The notes under the pieces were generated by a model. It did not search any database and was not told the DNA's origin. It saw nothing but the letters and a program-made list of their open reading frames with translations. A program made the translations under genes and the position numbers. 64,000 nt of DNA, taken from positions 496,001 to 560,000 of the forward strand of contig NZ_CP064188.1 in NCBI RefSeq assembly GCF_015353075.1, read 5' to 3'. Origin of the DNA: Rhizobium sp. 007 (GTDB lineage Bacteria; Pseudomonadota; Alphaproteobacteria; Rhizobiales; Rhizobiaceae). Of the stretch, positions 53,594 through 61,929 are shown in pieces (position 1 is the stretch's first letter; each line of letters opens with the position of its first letter).

Positions 53594-53785
53594 ATGATCA
53601 AGCGCAAGCTCACCGATGCCAGCTCCGAGGAACGCTACGCTCGGCGCAACGAGAAGGGACGGTTTGAGGCGAGCGCCGACGTCGGCGGCTTGCTTTTCGC
53701 CGATTGCCGTCACAAGGCGAAAGACGAGCCAAAGGCCGGCGAATGTGACCGCGCAACCGCCACGCCGAGCTCTGGTCGGTCGTGA
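53594..53785 (+). CDS. Small basic/acidic hypothetical protein
   Basis: This 63-residue protein has AGGAGGATG upstream. The segment ERYARRNEKGRFEASADVGG followed by AKDEPKAGECDR matches a recurring short rhizobial protein pattern (RYARRNE-G-F) without assigned function. It overlaps the exonuclease III gene by 4 bases, implying coupled translation. Confidence 0.65.
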   Translation: MIKRKLTDASSEERYARRNEKGRFEASADVGGLLFADCRHKAKDEPKAGECDRATATPSSGRS

Positions 53786-54555
53786 AAATCGCCACCTTCA
53801 ACGTCAACGGCATAAATGGCCGGCTCGATGTTCTCCTGCGCTGGCTGAAGGAAGCCTCGCCGGATATTGCATGTCTGCAGGAGCTGAAAACGCCTGACGA
53901 AAAGTTCCCACGACGCGCGCTTGAGAAGGCGGGATATGGCGCCATCTGGCATGGCCAGAAAAGCTGGAACGGTGTCGCCATCCTGGCGAAAGGAAAGGAG
54001 CCTGTAAAAACCAGGCGTGGACTGCCCGGCGATCCTGACGACACGCATAGCCGGTATATTGAAGCAGTTATCGACGGCATCATCATCGGGTGCATCTATC
54101 TTCCCAACGGCAATCCGGCGCCAGGCCCGAAATTCGACTATAAGCTTCGCTGGTTCGAGCGCCTTAAAAGCTACGCTGCGGAGCTTCTGGAACTGGATGT
54201 TCCAAGCGCGCTGATAGGTGATTTCAACGTCATGCCGACCGATATCGACGTCTACGCCCCTGAGCGATGGCGAGACGACGCTTTGTTCCGGCCTGAGGTG
54301 AGGGCGGCCTACGCTGATCTTGTTTCGCAAGGCTGGACCGATGCGATCCGGCATCTCTATCCTGATCAACGCATCTACACATTCTGGAAATATTTTCGGA
54401 ACGCGTTCGCTCGCGACGCCGGCCTTCGGATCGATCACTTTCTGCTAAGCGCATCGTTGGCCGACGATCTGGTAGCTGCGGGCGTCGACAAGTCTGTCCG
54501 ATCGCTAACGCACGCGAGTGATCACGCGCCAGTTTGGATAGAAATCTGCGATTGA
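53782..54555 (+). CDS. Exonuclease III family protein
   Basis: This 257-residue protein matches the exodeoxyribonuclease III/AP endonuclease fold: KIATFNVNGINGRLDVLLRW, CLQELKTPDEKFP (metal-binding glutamate), GQKSWNGVAILAKG, YLPNGNPAPGPKFDYKLRW, GDFNVMPTDIDVY and HASDHAPVWIEI. It repairs abasic or damaged DNA 3' ends. The GTG start overlaps the preceding stop. With the SRAP gene it is one of two abasic-site genes in the window. A chromosomal housekeeping xthA probably exists elsewhere. Confidence 0.93.
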   Translation: MKIATFNVNGINGRLDVLLRWLKEASPDIACLQELKTPDEKFPRRALEKAGYGAIWHGQKSWNGVAILAKGKEPVKTRRGLPGDPDDTHSRYIEAVIDGIIIGCIYLPNGNPAPGPKFDYKLRWFERLKSYAAELLELDVPSALIGDFNVMPTDIDVYAPERWRDDALFRPEVRAAYADLVSQGWTDAIRHLYPDQRIYTFWKYFRNAFARDAGLRIDHFLLSASLADDLVAAGVDKSVRSLTHASDHAPVWIEICD

Positions 54556-54818
54556 CAAAAACTGCGATCGTCACGCCGGTGGGCGGCGCTGGTCGAGCGC
54601 CGTCTACGAATTTAGACGAATGATGTGATTCAGGGGCTCCGCCAGAGGAGGTCCGGATGGGGGTGTTGCTGACGGGCACGCGCCGCTGGCGCGGATATCG
54701 CCGCATCTTCGGCTGGCTCGCGGCTTTCCCCGCTTGACGAACACAAGGTGCGCGCATCGCCTGTGTGTGATTTGAGGTCGAAGGACGCCCCTGCCGGGGG
54801 GAGCGAGCTTGGTAGAGC
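54556..54818. other. Intergenic, nothing recognised
   Basis: A 263-base convergent gap; no clear terminator hairpin or gene was seen. Confidence 0.4.
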
Positions 54819-56468
54819 TTAAAGCATCTCGAACGACGATTGACGCAGAAAATCGCCAATCGCTTCGGCAGACATCGGGGCGCCCAATAGGTTTCCTTGC
54901 AGTCGGTCGCATTTTTTTCTGCCAAGCCAACCCGCTTGACCGGCTGTCTCGACGCCTTCTGCCGTAACCCGCATCCCCAATCCATGCGCAAGGCCGATGA
55001 TGAAGCGCACGATCGTCTGGCTCTTCGGGTTCGTCTCGACATCGTTGATGAAGTGCTTGTCGATCTTGATCGTGTCGAACGGGAAGTTCTGTAAGTAGCT
55101 CAGGGACGAATAGCGAGTGCCAAAGTCGTCGAGCGCGATCCGGGTACCCAAAACCTCAAGGGTGTGGAGCGTATCAAGGTTGTTGGTCGTGCGCTCAAGC
55201 AAGACGGTTTCGGTTATTTCGAGCTCCAGCCTATCGGCCGGGAACCCGACCTCGTCGAGGATGCGGGTAATTCGGTCGGTGAAGCCGGCGCGCAGGAATT
55301 CCGCCGGAGAAAGATTGACCGATACAATAAAATGCGAGGGCCAGGTCGACGCCTCACGGCAAGCCTGTTCAAGCACCCACGCTCCAATATCGCCCATCAG
55401 GCCGTCGGCTTCGGCCATGGGAATGAAAAGACCCGGCGGAACAACACCAGCATAAGGATGACGCCAGCGCAGCAGGGCCTCGAAGCCTATGATCCCGTCC
55501 CCGATCTCGACGAGCGGCTGATACTCGATGAAGAACTGTTGTTCCTGGAGGGCAACGCGTAAGCTGCGCCTCAGCATCTCACGCTGTTCCAGCATAATCA
55601 TCATCGAGCGGTTGAACGTTCTCGCCCGGCCGCGTCCGTCATTCTTGGCCGCGTAGAGCGCAATGTCGGCAGCCTTCATCAATTGTTCGCCGTCGGTGCC
55701 GTCAATCGGGGCAATGGCAATTCCGACGCTTGCGCCCACAAACACACTGATCCCGTCGATGGTAAACGGATCTTTGAACGCGCGGACCAGGGATTCGGCC
55801 AGACGCTCTGCTTCAGCGGGTTGGTCGTCACAGCATTGAATGACGGCAAATTCATCGCCTGCGAGCCTGTAGGCGGTCTCACCGTCGCGAAGCACGGCCT
55901 GGATCCGTTCCGCCGTCATCTTGAGCACGATATCGCCGGCGCCATGACCAAGGGTGTCGTTGACCGGCTTGAAGTCATCGAGATCGATCTGCATCAATGC
56001 AAGCTTGTGCCCGGCAAGCATCGGGAGATTCGCCTGAAGATCGCTGCTGAACTGGCGACGGTTGGCCAGTCCCGTCAATGCGTCATGCCTAGCCTGATGA
56101 AGAAGCAAAGCTCGATCTGTATCTCCATTCGGCGCCTTCGAACGAGCCGCCTCGTTTCGCGTCTCGATGACGCCGAGTCCCCGTTCTGTGCTGAAAAGGA
56201 GAAGGTTGCGCCCGTCATTGGACGCGCCAGGTTCAATCGCAATATTGCACGGGATGGCGCCGGCAAGCACGGCCTCGACAAGCGATTTGCGGTCGGGGTC
56301 CAGCAGTTCTGGATATACCTGCCAAAGAGTCGCATCGGCCGCGGCTACGATTCTGTAGGCCTGCGCAACCTTTGCAGAGCATTTTACCAGTCTTAGGCTA
56401 TTCCCATAATAAGAAACAAATTCATCAGCTTGACCGTTCATAGACGCAGCCACATTAGAATCTTTCAT
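54819..56468 (-). CDS. GGDEF/EAL cyclic-di-GMP protein
   Basis: This 549-residue protein has a poorly defined N-terminal region (1-125), a GGDEF domain with IDLDDFKPVND and the active-site variant AGDEF (203-207), and an EAL domain with EALLRW (330-335), VSVNLSPAEF, LELEITE, ALDDFGTRYSSL, IKIDKHF and TAEGVET. The EAL catalytic set looks intact, so phosphodiesterase activity is likely. Loss of the first glycine may weaken cyclase activity, though A/SGDEF variants can be active. The start at 56468 follows GAGGTGGGA; the longer frame from 56513 has no such site. No membrane helix. Confidence 0.92.
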   Translation of the reverse strand: MKDSNVAASMNGQADEFVSYYGNSLRLVKCSAKVAQAYRIVAAADATLWQVYPELLDPDRKSLVEAVLAGAIPCNIAIEPGASNDGRNLLLFSTERGLGVIETRNEAARSKAPNGDTDRALLLHQARHDALTGLANRRQFSSDLQANLPMLAGHKLALMQIDLDDFKPVNDTLGHGAGDIVLKMTAERIQAVLRDGETAYRLAGDEFAVIQCCDDQPAEAERLAESLVRAFKDPFTIDGISVFVGASVGIAIAPIDGTDGEQLMKAADIALYAAKNDGRGRARTFNRSMMIMLEQREMLRRSLRVALQEQQFFIEYQPLVEIGDGIIGFEALLRWRHPYAGVVPPGLFIPMAEADGLMGDIGAWVLEQACREASTWPSHFIVSVNLSPAEFLRAGFTDRITRILDEVGFPADRLELEITETVLLERTTNNLDTLHTLEVLGTRIALDDFGTRYSSLSYLQNFPFDTIKIDKHFINDVETNPKSQTIVRFIIGLAHGLGMRVTAEGVETAGQAGWLGRKKCDRLQGNLLGAPMSAEAIGDFLRQSSFEML

Positions 56469-56787
56469 TCCCACCTCAGGCTGTTGAGACATTGCTGACA
56501 TGCTGAAGGTCATTTTTTCAATCAGGTTTCGCTTTGGTCAGCAAGATAACAACTAGGGAGCGTCAAATGAAAAGAAAGTGTCCGGAATCGGCCTTCATTC
56601 AGATCCCTCGCGATCCTGCCGGCATATCGAAAAGTGCGGTATGACGCAGCATCTGCCACCAAAGCCAGCTTCGCAATCAAACGCCGTCGGGAGACGCAAA
56701 CAACGTTCATATGGTAACCACACGAGAGAAGCCTCGTGCTTTTTATCGCGCCAATCAGCGAGATTGCGGCCGGCTCGGAGCGTCTTT
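56469..56787. other. Intergenic, weak micro-ORF only
   Basis: A 25-residue plus-strand frame at 56567-56644 follows GGGAG, but its composition is unremarkable and I do not call it. Confidence 0.35.
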
Positions 56788-57246
56788 CTACGCCCTTTCG
56801 TGGATAGCGTCGCGGATCGCTTCGATTGCGACCTTGATCTTTCGCGCTGTTTCGGCATCGATCCCCACAACTTCGCTGATGCACTTTAAAACTGGCGCGG
56901 TACGATCCTTAAGCGCCTGACCCTCAGCCGTGAGGTGAAGGAGCACCTGGCGCTCGTCCTGCCGATTGCGTGTGCGAGTGACAAGACCCGCCGACTCCAG
57001 TCGCTTCAGCAAGGGCGTCAAGGTACTGGAGTCCAGGAACAAAGCCTCTCCGAGTTCCTTGACGGTGCGTCCGTCGCGGCTCCAGAGCGAAACCAAAACC
57101 AGATATTGAGGGTAGGTAAGACCGAGATCGGCAAGCAGGGGCCGATAGAGCTGGTTGAAGGCGTGGCCCGCCGAATAGATGGAAAAACATAGCATTTTTC
57201 CGATATCAGGGAGGTCGAGTTCAGTATCGGCTGCGTTGGCGTTCAT
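56788..57246 (-). CDS. OhrR-like MarR-family redox regulator
   Basis: This 152-residue MarR protein contains [20 protein letters not shown] with the cysteine at the position of the peroxide-sensing cysteine of OhrR, then [18 protein letters not shown] and the winged helix [30 protein letters not shown]. OhrR repressors release DNA when organic hydroperoxides oxidise that cysteine. The ATG at 57246 follows GGAGAG. It is divergent from the hydrolase at 57480, its probable target, instead of the usual ohr gene. Confidence 0.9.
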   Translation of the reverse strand: MNANAADTELDLPDIGKMLCFSIYSAGHAFNQLYRPLLADLGLTYPQYLVLVSLWSRDGRTVKELGEALFLDSSTLTPLLKRLESAGLVTRTRNRQDERQVLLHLTAEGQALKDRTAPVLKCISEVVGIDAETARKIKVAIEAIRDAIHERA

Positions 57247-57263
57247 GGCACTCTCCATCCTTC

Positions 57264-57340
57264 TGAAAATATCTTGTGCGCGATCTGTTTGCAAGCTATT
57301 GACTGCAATATCCCGCTCGTCTATTTAGATTGCACGCAAA
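57264..57340. promoter_or_regulatory. Divergent promoter region with short inverted repeats
   Basis: TTGCA-N10-TGCAA lies near 57290-57310 and TTGCACGCAA near 57331-57340, both between the OhrR-like and hydrolase starts. These are candidate OhrR sites, though they differ from the classical TACAATT-type motif. Confidence 0.3.
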
Positions 57341-57479
57341 CAAATCACACACAACTTACATGCTGGATGCTGTTTCGCTAATTTCAGTGCCAACGTGTTT
57401 GCCTCAAAAACTGAACATCACTTAAAAACGGCTGAGCCACTCCGAGACCTGAAACCACCAACGATAGAAAGGAAATGAC

Positions 57480-58247
57480 ATGTCCAAGTTTGTTACCGCC
57501 GTCGCCCTTGCTGGTGCTCTTTTTGCAGGTGCCGCTGCCGCACAGTCGGCCAAGCCCACCGTCGTCCTCGTGCATGGCGCATTTGCCGACTCTTCGAGCT
57601 GGAACGGCGTCATCCAAATTCTCGAAAAGGACGGCTATCCGGTCGTCGCCGCGGCCAACCCACTGCGCAGTGTTTCGAGTGATGCCGCATATGTCTCAAA
57701 CGTCGTGAGCAGTATCGAAGGCCCCGTCGTTCTCGTCGGCCACTCCTATGGCGGGCAAGTGATCTCGAACGCGGCAAGGGGTCATGACAACGTCAAGTCG
57801 CTCGTCTATGTCGCAGCCTTCGCACCGGAAGCTGGAGAAGCGGCAGCGGACCTGGCCGGCAAATTTCCGGGTGGCACACTTGGCCAAGCGCTCGCGGCCC
57901 CCGTCAAGTTGCCCGATGGCGGCGTAGACCTTTACATCGACAAGGCAAAGTTCCACCAGCAGTTTGCTCACGACGTACCGTCGGAACAAGCCGCTCTTAT
58001 GGCGGCGGGACAGCGCCCGATCGCCGAGGCGGCGCTGACTGAGAAATCCGGCGAGCCCGCCTGGAAAACCTTGCCTTCATGGTTCATCTATGGCGATGGT
58101 GACAAGAATATCCCGGCAAAGGCGCTAGGCTTCATGGCGGAGCGGGCAGGCTCCAAGCACACTGTCGTGGTCGAAGGCGCTTCCCATGTCGTGATGACCT
58201 CGAAGCCGCAAGTCGTCGCCGACTTGATCGAAGAAGCCGCGCAATAG
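57480..58247 (+). CDS. Exported alpha/beta hydrolase
   Basis: This 255-residue protein has a signal peptide (residues 1-21, ending AGAAAA), then an alpha/beta hydrolase domain: VVLVHGAFADSSSWNGVI, nucleophile elbow GHSYGG, acid in FIYGDGDKNIP and histidine in EGASHVVMTSKP. It belongs to the short EstC/salicylate-esterase-like group frequently found under stress or redox regulators. It is probably periplasmic. Its substrate is unknown; induction by organic peroxide is inferred from the divergent OhrR-like gene. The ATG follows AGAAAGGAA. Confidence 0.9.
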   Translation: MSKFVTAVALAGALFAGAAAAQSAKPTVVLVHGAFADSSSWNGVIQILEKDGYPVVAAANPLRSVSSDAAYVSNVVSSIEGPVVLVGHSYGGQVISNAARGHDNVKSLVYVAAFAPEAGEAAADLAGKFPGGTLGQALAAPVKLPDGGVDLYIDKAKFHQQFAHDVPSEQAALMAAGQRPIAEAALTEKSGEPAWKTLPSWFIYGDGDKNIPAKALGFMAERAGSKHTVVVEGASHVVMTSKPQVVADLIEEAAQ

Positions 58248-58274
58248 AGGCCTCCGCCATTTCGCAATCGAAAG

Positions 58275-58300
58275 GGGCCGGTGCGTCCTCGCACCGGCCC
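58275..58300 (+). terminator. Hairpin after the exported hydrolase gene
   Basis: GGGCCGGTGCG and CGCACCGGCCC form a perfect 11-bp stem with a 4-base loop, 27 bases after the stop. The following ACCTT is only weakly T-rich. Confidence 0.7.
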
Positions 58301-58529
58301 ACCTTCGTGCCGATGCGAATCGGGTGCTTCCCGCAATGCGCTGCTGCGATATTCGAAGGATCTGGCCGGTGCCACGGCTGATGCCGAGCATCATGTCCCG
58401 GCCGCCTCCGGATAGTTGATAGGCAAGCCTAGGTCGGGAGATCGTGCATTCCTCTGACACAGCTTGCGCGCATTGAGGTTCCCGAGGGAATCCGTCACAA
58501 GGGGCTTAATGCAACTCAGCTCCGGCTTA

Positions 58530-59351
58530 TCATGGGCGTTCCAGAAAAGTCCGAACTAAGCCGGCCACTCGTTCAGGGTCTTCCCAGTGGAGGTTATGGC
58601 CGTGGCCGGGAAGAGAAATGAGCTCCGCGCCGGCGATCGCTTCAAGCATCTGGGCCTGATGTTCCTCAGTCGCGATCATATCCTCCTCACCTCGCAGGAT
58701 GAGGGTCGGCGCGGAAATATCCTGGAGAAGTGGCGACGGGTCATAGGCAAGCTGCTCGTAATAAATCGAATGCCAGATGCGTGACGGCAACGCGGCGCTT
58801 TCGCGTCGAGCATGGGCAAGAAAATTCTCGTCGACCGGAGGTTTTCCAGCACACCATTCCCGTATGAATGCGCATTCTGGATCGATCGGATCGCGGAGCA
58901 TCTGGATGGTTTCCCACAACCACCCCCGACGTTCGCGCAGCGCGGCCGAGGTCGATAAGAGAACGATTTTGCGAACGAGACGAGGCCAGCGCTCAGCGAC
59001 CGCTTGCGCAAGCCGCCCACCAAGCGAATGGCCGACCACGTGGGTCGGCACAAGACCCAGCGTCTCTATGAGGAACCGGACATCAGTTGCCATCTCGGGT
59101 ATCGTGTAGCAGCCCTCAGGCTTGTCAGAATGCCCGTGGCCGCGCAGGTCCGGCGCAACCACGCGGAAGCCTGTCGCGAGATATGGCGCGGCGAGGCTCC
59201 AACTTCTGGCGCTGTCGGTAAATCCGTGGAGCAGGAGGATCGGCACCCCGTCAGGGTCGCCCATCTCGACATAGGCAAGCCGAAGCCCATTCGAAAGAAC
59301 GGCGTTCCGCTTCAGCGCCGAAAATTGCTCTTGCGAAATCGGTTCGACCAA
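58530..59351 (-). CDS. Alpha/beta hydrolase
   Basis: This 273-residue cytoplasmic hydrolase has LLHGFTDSARSWSLAAPYLA, DLRGHGHSDKP, the nucleophile elbow GHSLGG, LILRGEEDMIA (acid) and GHGHNLHWEDPE (histidine). It is similar in layout to enol-lactonases and epoxide-hydrolase-like enzymes, but the substrate is not readable. It may be co-transcribed with the Tat-type SDR gene 79 bases upstream on the same strand. Confidence 0.88.
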   Translation of the reverse strand: MVEPISQEQFSALKRNAVLSNGLRLAYVEMGDPDGVPILLLHGFTDSARSWSLAAPYLATGFRVVAPDLRGHGHSDKPEGCYTIPEMATDVRFLIETLGLVPTHVVGHSLGGRLAQAVAERWPRLVRKIVLLSTSAALRERRGWLWETIQMLRDPIDPECAFIREWCAGKPPVDENFLAHARRESAALPSRIWHSIYYEQLAYDPSPLLQDISAPTLILRGEEDMIATEEHQAQMLEAIAGAELISLPGHGHNLHWEDPERVAGLVRTFLERP

Positions 59352-59430
59352 ACGTTCACCCTCAATGCCAACTTCATAATGTTAGCATGACCCGTGGGGA
59401 TTGGTGAGGTCCGCTTTCGGAGCCAGAAAA

Positions 59431-60303
59431 CTAAGCAAGATCGCCGCCGTCGATCCCGATGACGTGTCCGCTTATATAGGAACTGGCATCGCTGGCGAGG
59501 AAAACGACCAGGGACGCAACCTCCTCCGGCGTGCCGGCGCGCCGCATAGGGTAGGGGCCAACGAGTTGTTCGGTCGTCACCTTCCAGTCGCGCCGCACCC
59601 GCTCGAGCATTGGAGTCTCGATCGCTCCTGGCGCGATGGCGTTGATGCGTACGTGCCGTCCGTACTCCTGTGCGGCGGCGCGAGTCATGTGGATGACGGC
59701 AGCCTTTGAAGCTCCGTAGGCGACGATGTTTGGAAAGGCATGCCGGCCGCCGATCGAAGACATGTTGATCATCACCCCTTCGGAGCGGACGAGATGCGGC
59801 AGCTCGTATTTCATGGCGACGAAGACACCGCGCAGGTTCGTCGCAATCTGATCATCGAAGCCGGCAATATCGGTGCCGGCGATTGGCGCTGGCGGCAGGT
59901 CGATGCCAGCATTGTTGAAGGCAATGTCGAGGCGGCCGTAACGCTCGACTGTTTCAGCTACGAAACGCTCGACCTGATGGGCGTCGCGCACGTCCGATTT
60001 GATATAGACGACCTCGCCGCCAGTGGCCCGAATCCGCCCTTCCACTTCGCGCCCGAGTGCTTCTCGCCGGCCGTTGAACGCAACCTTGGCTCCGGCCTGA
60101 GCTAGGACGCCGGCGGTCGCCGCGCCGATGCCAGACGTTCCCCCGGTAACGATTGCGACTTTACCCTGAAGGACACCGGGAGCCTGCGCCGCTGCCGGTT
60201 TAGCGGCGAACCCCGCGCCAACCGTTGCGCCAGCAACAAGCATGCCAGTGAGAATGTCGCGGCGTGGCAGAACCATTGTGTCGGATATAATTGCGTCGGT
60301 CAT
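59431..60303 (-). CDS. SDR oxidoreductase with Tat-type signal
   Basis: This 290-residue protein has LPRRDILTGMLVAGATVGAG ending in AAKPAAAQA, a twin-arginine export signal (RRDIL), then a complete classical SDR: VTGGTSGIGAATAGVLAQAG, NNAGIDLPPAP, INMSSIGG, and YGASKAAVIHMTR. SDRs need NAD(P)H, which is scarce in the periplasm, so Tat export of a pre-loaded enzyme is implied. It is divergent from a LysR gene that probably controls it. Alternative reading: a vestigial signal that leaves the protein in the cytoplasm. Confidence 0.88.
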   Translation of the reverse strand: MTDAIISDTMVLPRRDILTGMLVAGATVGAGFAAKPAAAQAPGVLQGKVAIVTGGTSGIGAATAGVLAQAGAKVAFNGRREALGREVEGRIRATGGEVVYIKSDVRDAHQVERFVAETVERYGRLDIAFNNAGIDLPPAPIAGTDIAGFDDQIATNLRGVFVAMKYELPHLVRSEGVMINMSSIGGRHAFPNIVAYGASKAAVIHMTRAAAQEYGRHVRINAIAPGAIETPMLERVRRDWKVTTEQLVGPYPMRRAGTPEEVASLVVFLASDASSYISGHVIGIDGGDLA

Positions 60304-60408
60304 GTCCTATCTCCTATACCGTCGATGGGCAGAGCCTAACTGAGGAAATTGCCGGGAAAAATCCCAATCTCCTTTCAGCATTTTAAAGCATGGGTTAATA
60401 ATCGACGC

Positions 60409-61317
60409 ATGAGCTTGCGACAGGATCCATTCTTTGGCCTCCCAGCTTTCCTTGCGGCGGCGGCGGCGGGCAGCTTCACCGCAGCGGCTGCGCGACTGGG
60501 TGTGTCGCCAGCTGCCGTAAGCCAGGCGGTGAAGTCCCTCGAAGAAAAGCTTGGGACGCCTTTGTTCATCCGCACGACACGGCGCGTCGGCCTGACGGAA
60601 GCCGGCGCGGCTCTGCTGGCGCGCACCGCTCCTGCGGCCGCCGAAATCATCGCCGCTGTCGAGGACGTCGCCTCAGTGCACGAACCGTCGGGATTGTTGC
60701 GCCTCACAGTGCCGCGCATGGCGGTGCCGTTGGTTATGGAGCCTGTCGTTCCCGCGCTGAGGCGCGAGTATCCGAGGGTCGCAGTCGAAGTGGCGGTCGA
60801 GGATGCGACAATCGACCTGTCCGCGCGCAGTTTCGATGCCGGCATCCGCATCGGCGAGTATGTCGAGCGCGATATGGTCGCGGTGCGTCTTTCCCGGGAC
60901 ATTACCTGGGCGGTCGTGGCAAGCCCCGCATATCTCGCCGCTCGCGGCCGACCGGAGGCACCACAGGACCTGGCGGGCCATGAGGCAATTCGGTATCGCT
61001 TTCCGAATTCGGGCGCGCTCTACAGGTGGGAATTCGAACGCGACGGCCGGAGCTTCTCCGTCGACCCGCCGGGTAGCCTGATCGTCAACGACGGTGCGCT
61101 GCTCGTCTCCTGGGCGCGGGCCGGCCTTGGCCTCGCCTATGTCGCCGATATCGCCGTAGAAGCGGAATTGCGCGCCGGCCAACTTATTCGTGTGCTTGAG
61201 CAGTTCCTGCCGACGACGCCTGGTCTTTTCCTTTACTTTCCGCGGCGCGCTCAAGCCCAACCGAAGCTGCGCGCCTTCATCGATCTGGCAAGACAGGTCT
61301 TGCGGGCAGGACGCTGA
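60409..61317 (+). CDS. LysR-family transcriptional regulator
   Basis: This 302-residue regulator has the LysR helix-turn-helix (FLAAAAAGSFTAAAARLGVS, then PAAVSQAVKSLEEKLGTPLF, IRTTRRVGLTEAG) and the substrate-binding domain (GLLRLTVPRMAVPLV, FDAGIRIGEYVERDMVAVRL, GLGLAYVADIAVEAEL). The ATG at 60409 begins the conserved domain without an extended tail. It is divergent from the Tat-SDR gene with 105 bases between starts; regulation of that gene is the usual arrangement. No strong ribosome-binding site. Confidence 0.92.
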   Translation: MSLRQDPFFGLPAFLAAAAAGSFTAAAARLGVSPAAVSQAVKSLEEKLGTPLFIRTTRRVGLTEAGAALLARTAPAAAEIIAAVEDVASVHEPSGLLRLTVPRMAVPLVMEPVVPALRREYPRVAVEVAVEDATIDLSARSFDAGIRIGEYVERDMVAVRLSRDITWAVVASPAYLAARGRPEAPQDLAGHEAIRYRFPNSGALYRWEFERDGRSFSVDPPGSLIVNDGALLVSWARAGLGLAYVADIAVEAELRAGQLIRVLEQFLPTTPGLFLYFPRRAQAQPKLRAFIDLARQVLRAGR

Positions 61318-61418
61318 GCGCGCTTGCCGCGGTCAGCCCAGAGACGTCATATTGGCGTCGATGTTAACCACGCTCGATGTTGAGAGAAGCTGCCCGTATA
61401 GCATGCGCTGTATACCGG

Positions 61419-61443
61419 GGAACTTTTCATTCTCATGCGCGTT
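61419..61443 (+). promoter_or_regulatory. EcfG-type promoter candidate
   Basis: GGAAC (61419-61423), 16 bases, CGTT (61440-61443), an exact match to the EcfG/RpoE2 consensus. Transcription would start near 61450. Confidence 0.6.
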
Positions 61444-61538
61444 GTTGGTTGCACGCTTTTTTAGCGCCCTCCAGTCGCTGAAGTCGACGTGCACCGTAGT
61501 CCAGTGGGATCATCCCTTGGGCACTAGACTGATGGCTT

Positions 61539-61577
61539 GGGCTCGCCTTCGACCCCTCTCTAGACGAGCCCTTGTCG
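61539..61577. repeat. Palindromic intergenic repeat, copy 2
   Basis: GGGCTCG (61539-61545) pairs with CGAGCCC (61565-61571), followed by TTGTCG as in the other copies. Confidence 0.6.
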
Positions 61578-61600
61578 CAATAACTTCGTGAGGTACCTTA

Positions 61601-61624
61601 CCCCGCTTTTGGCGGGGTTTCTGT
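61601..61624 (+). terminator. Rho-independent terminator
   Basis: CCCCGC, a TTTTG loop, GCGGGG and TTTCTG form a clear terminator 33 bases upstream of the start at 61657. It would end any transcript from the 61419 promoter before the next gene. Confidence 0.8.
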
Positions 61625-61656
61625 TGGCTTCTTAGGGAGTGTTGAGGAAACCAACC

Positions 61657-61929
61657 ATGACCAGAGACCATTTCTCTGCCCGTGAAATGCCTTTGCAGAA
61701 CGACGATGTTGAAATCTGCAAGAGAATCTTCGATCGCATCTGTACTACCCATCACATAACGAGCGATGCTGAGCGCGACCAACTCGCAAGCCAGATCATC
61801 TATTTCTATCAGCACGGTGTCACCAACGAACAAAGCCTGGAGCGGCTAATTGCTAGCATCGCCGGCGATGAAAACATTGACGTGACCGAAACCTCGGTTC
61901 AGCTCACCGAAAAACAGAGACCAAGGTGA
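61657..61929 (+). CDS. Small helical orphan protein (family A, copy 3)
   Basis: This 90-residue protein follows GAGGAAACC. The core DQLASQIIYFYQHGVTNEQSLERLI matches the pattern of the proteins encoded at 26557 and 27084. The stop overlaps the GTG of the frameshifted gene at 61926, as in a two-gene operon. Function unknown. Confidence 0.75.
   Translation: MTRDHFSAREMPLQNDDVEICKRIFDRICTTHHITSDAERDQLASQIIYFYQHGVTNEQSLERLIASIAGDENIDVTETSVQLTEKQRPR

Larger units (their letters stand above)
61318..61656. other. Intergenic region with promoter, palindrome and terminator
   Basis: It holds an EcfG-like promoter, palindromic repeat copy 2 and a terminator in that order, so it could produce a small RNA of about 170 bases. 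Confidence 0.45.

Noticed and set aside
56567..56644. 25-residue micro-ORF after GGGAG
   Set aside because: No hydrophobic or conserved pattern to support translation.
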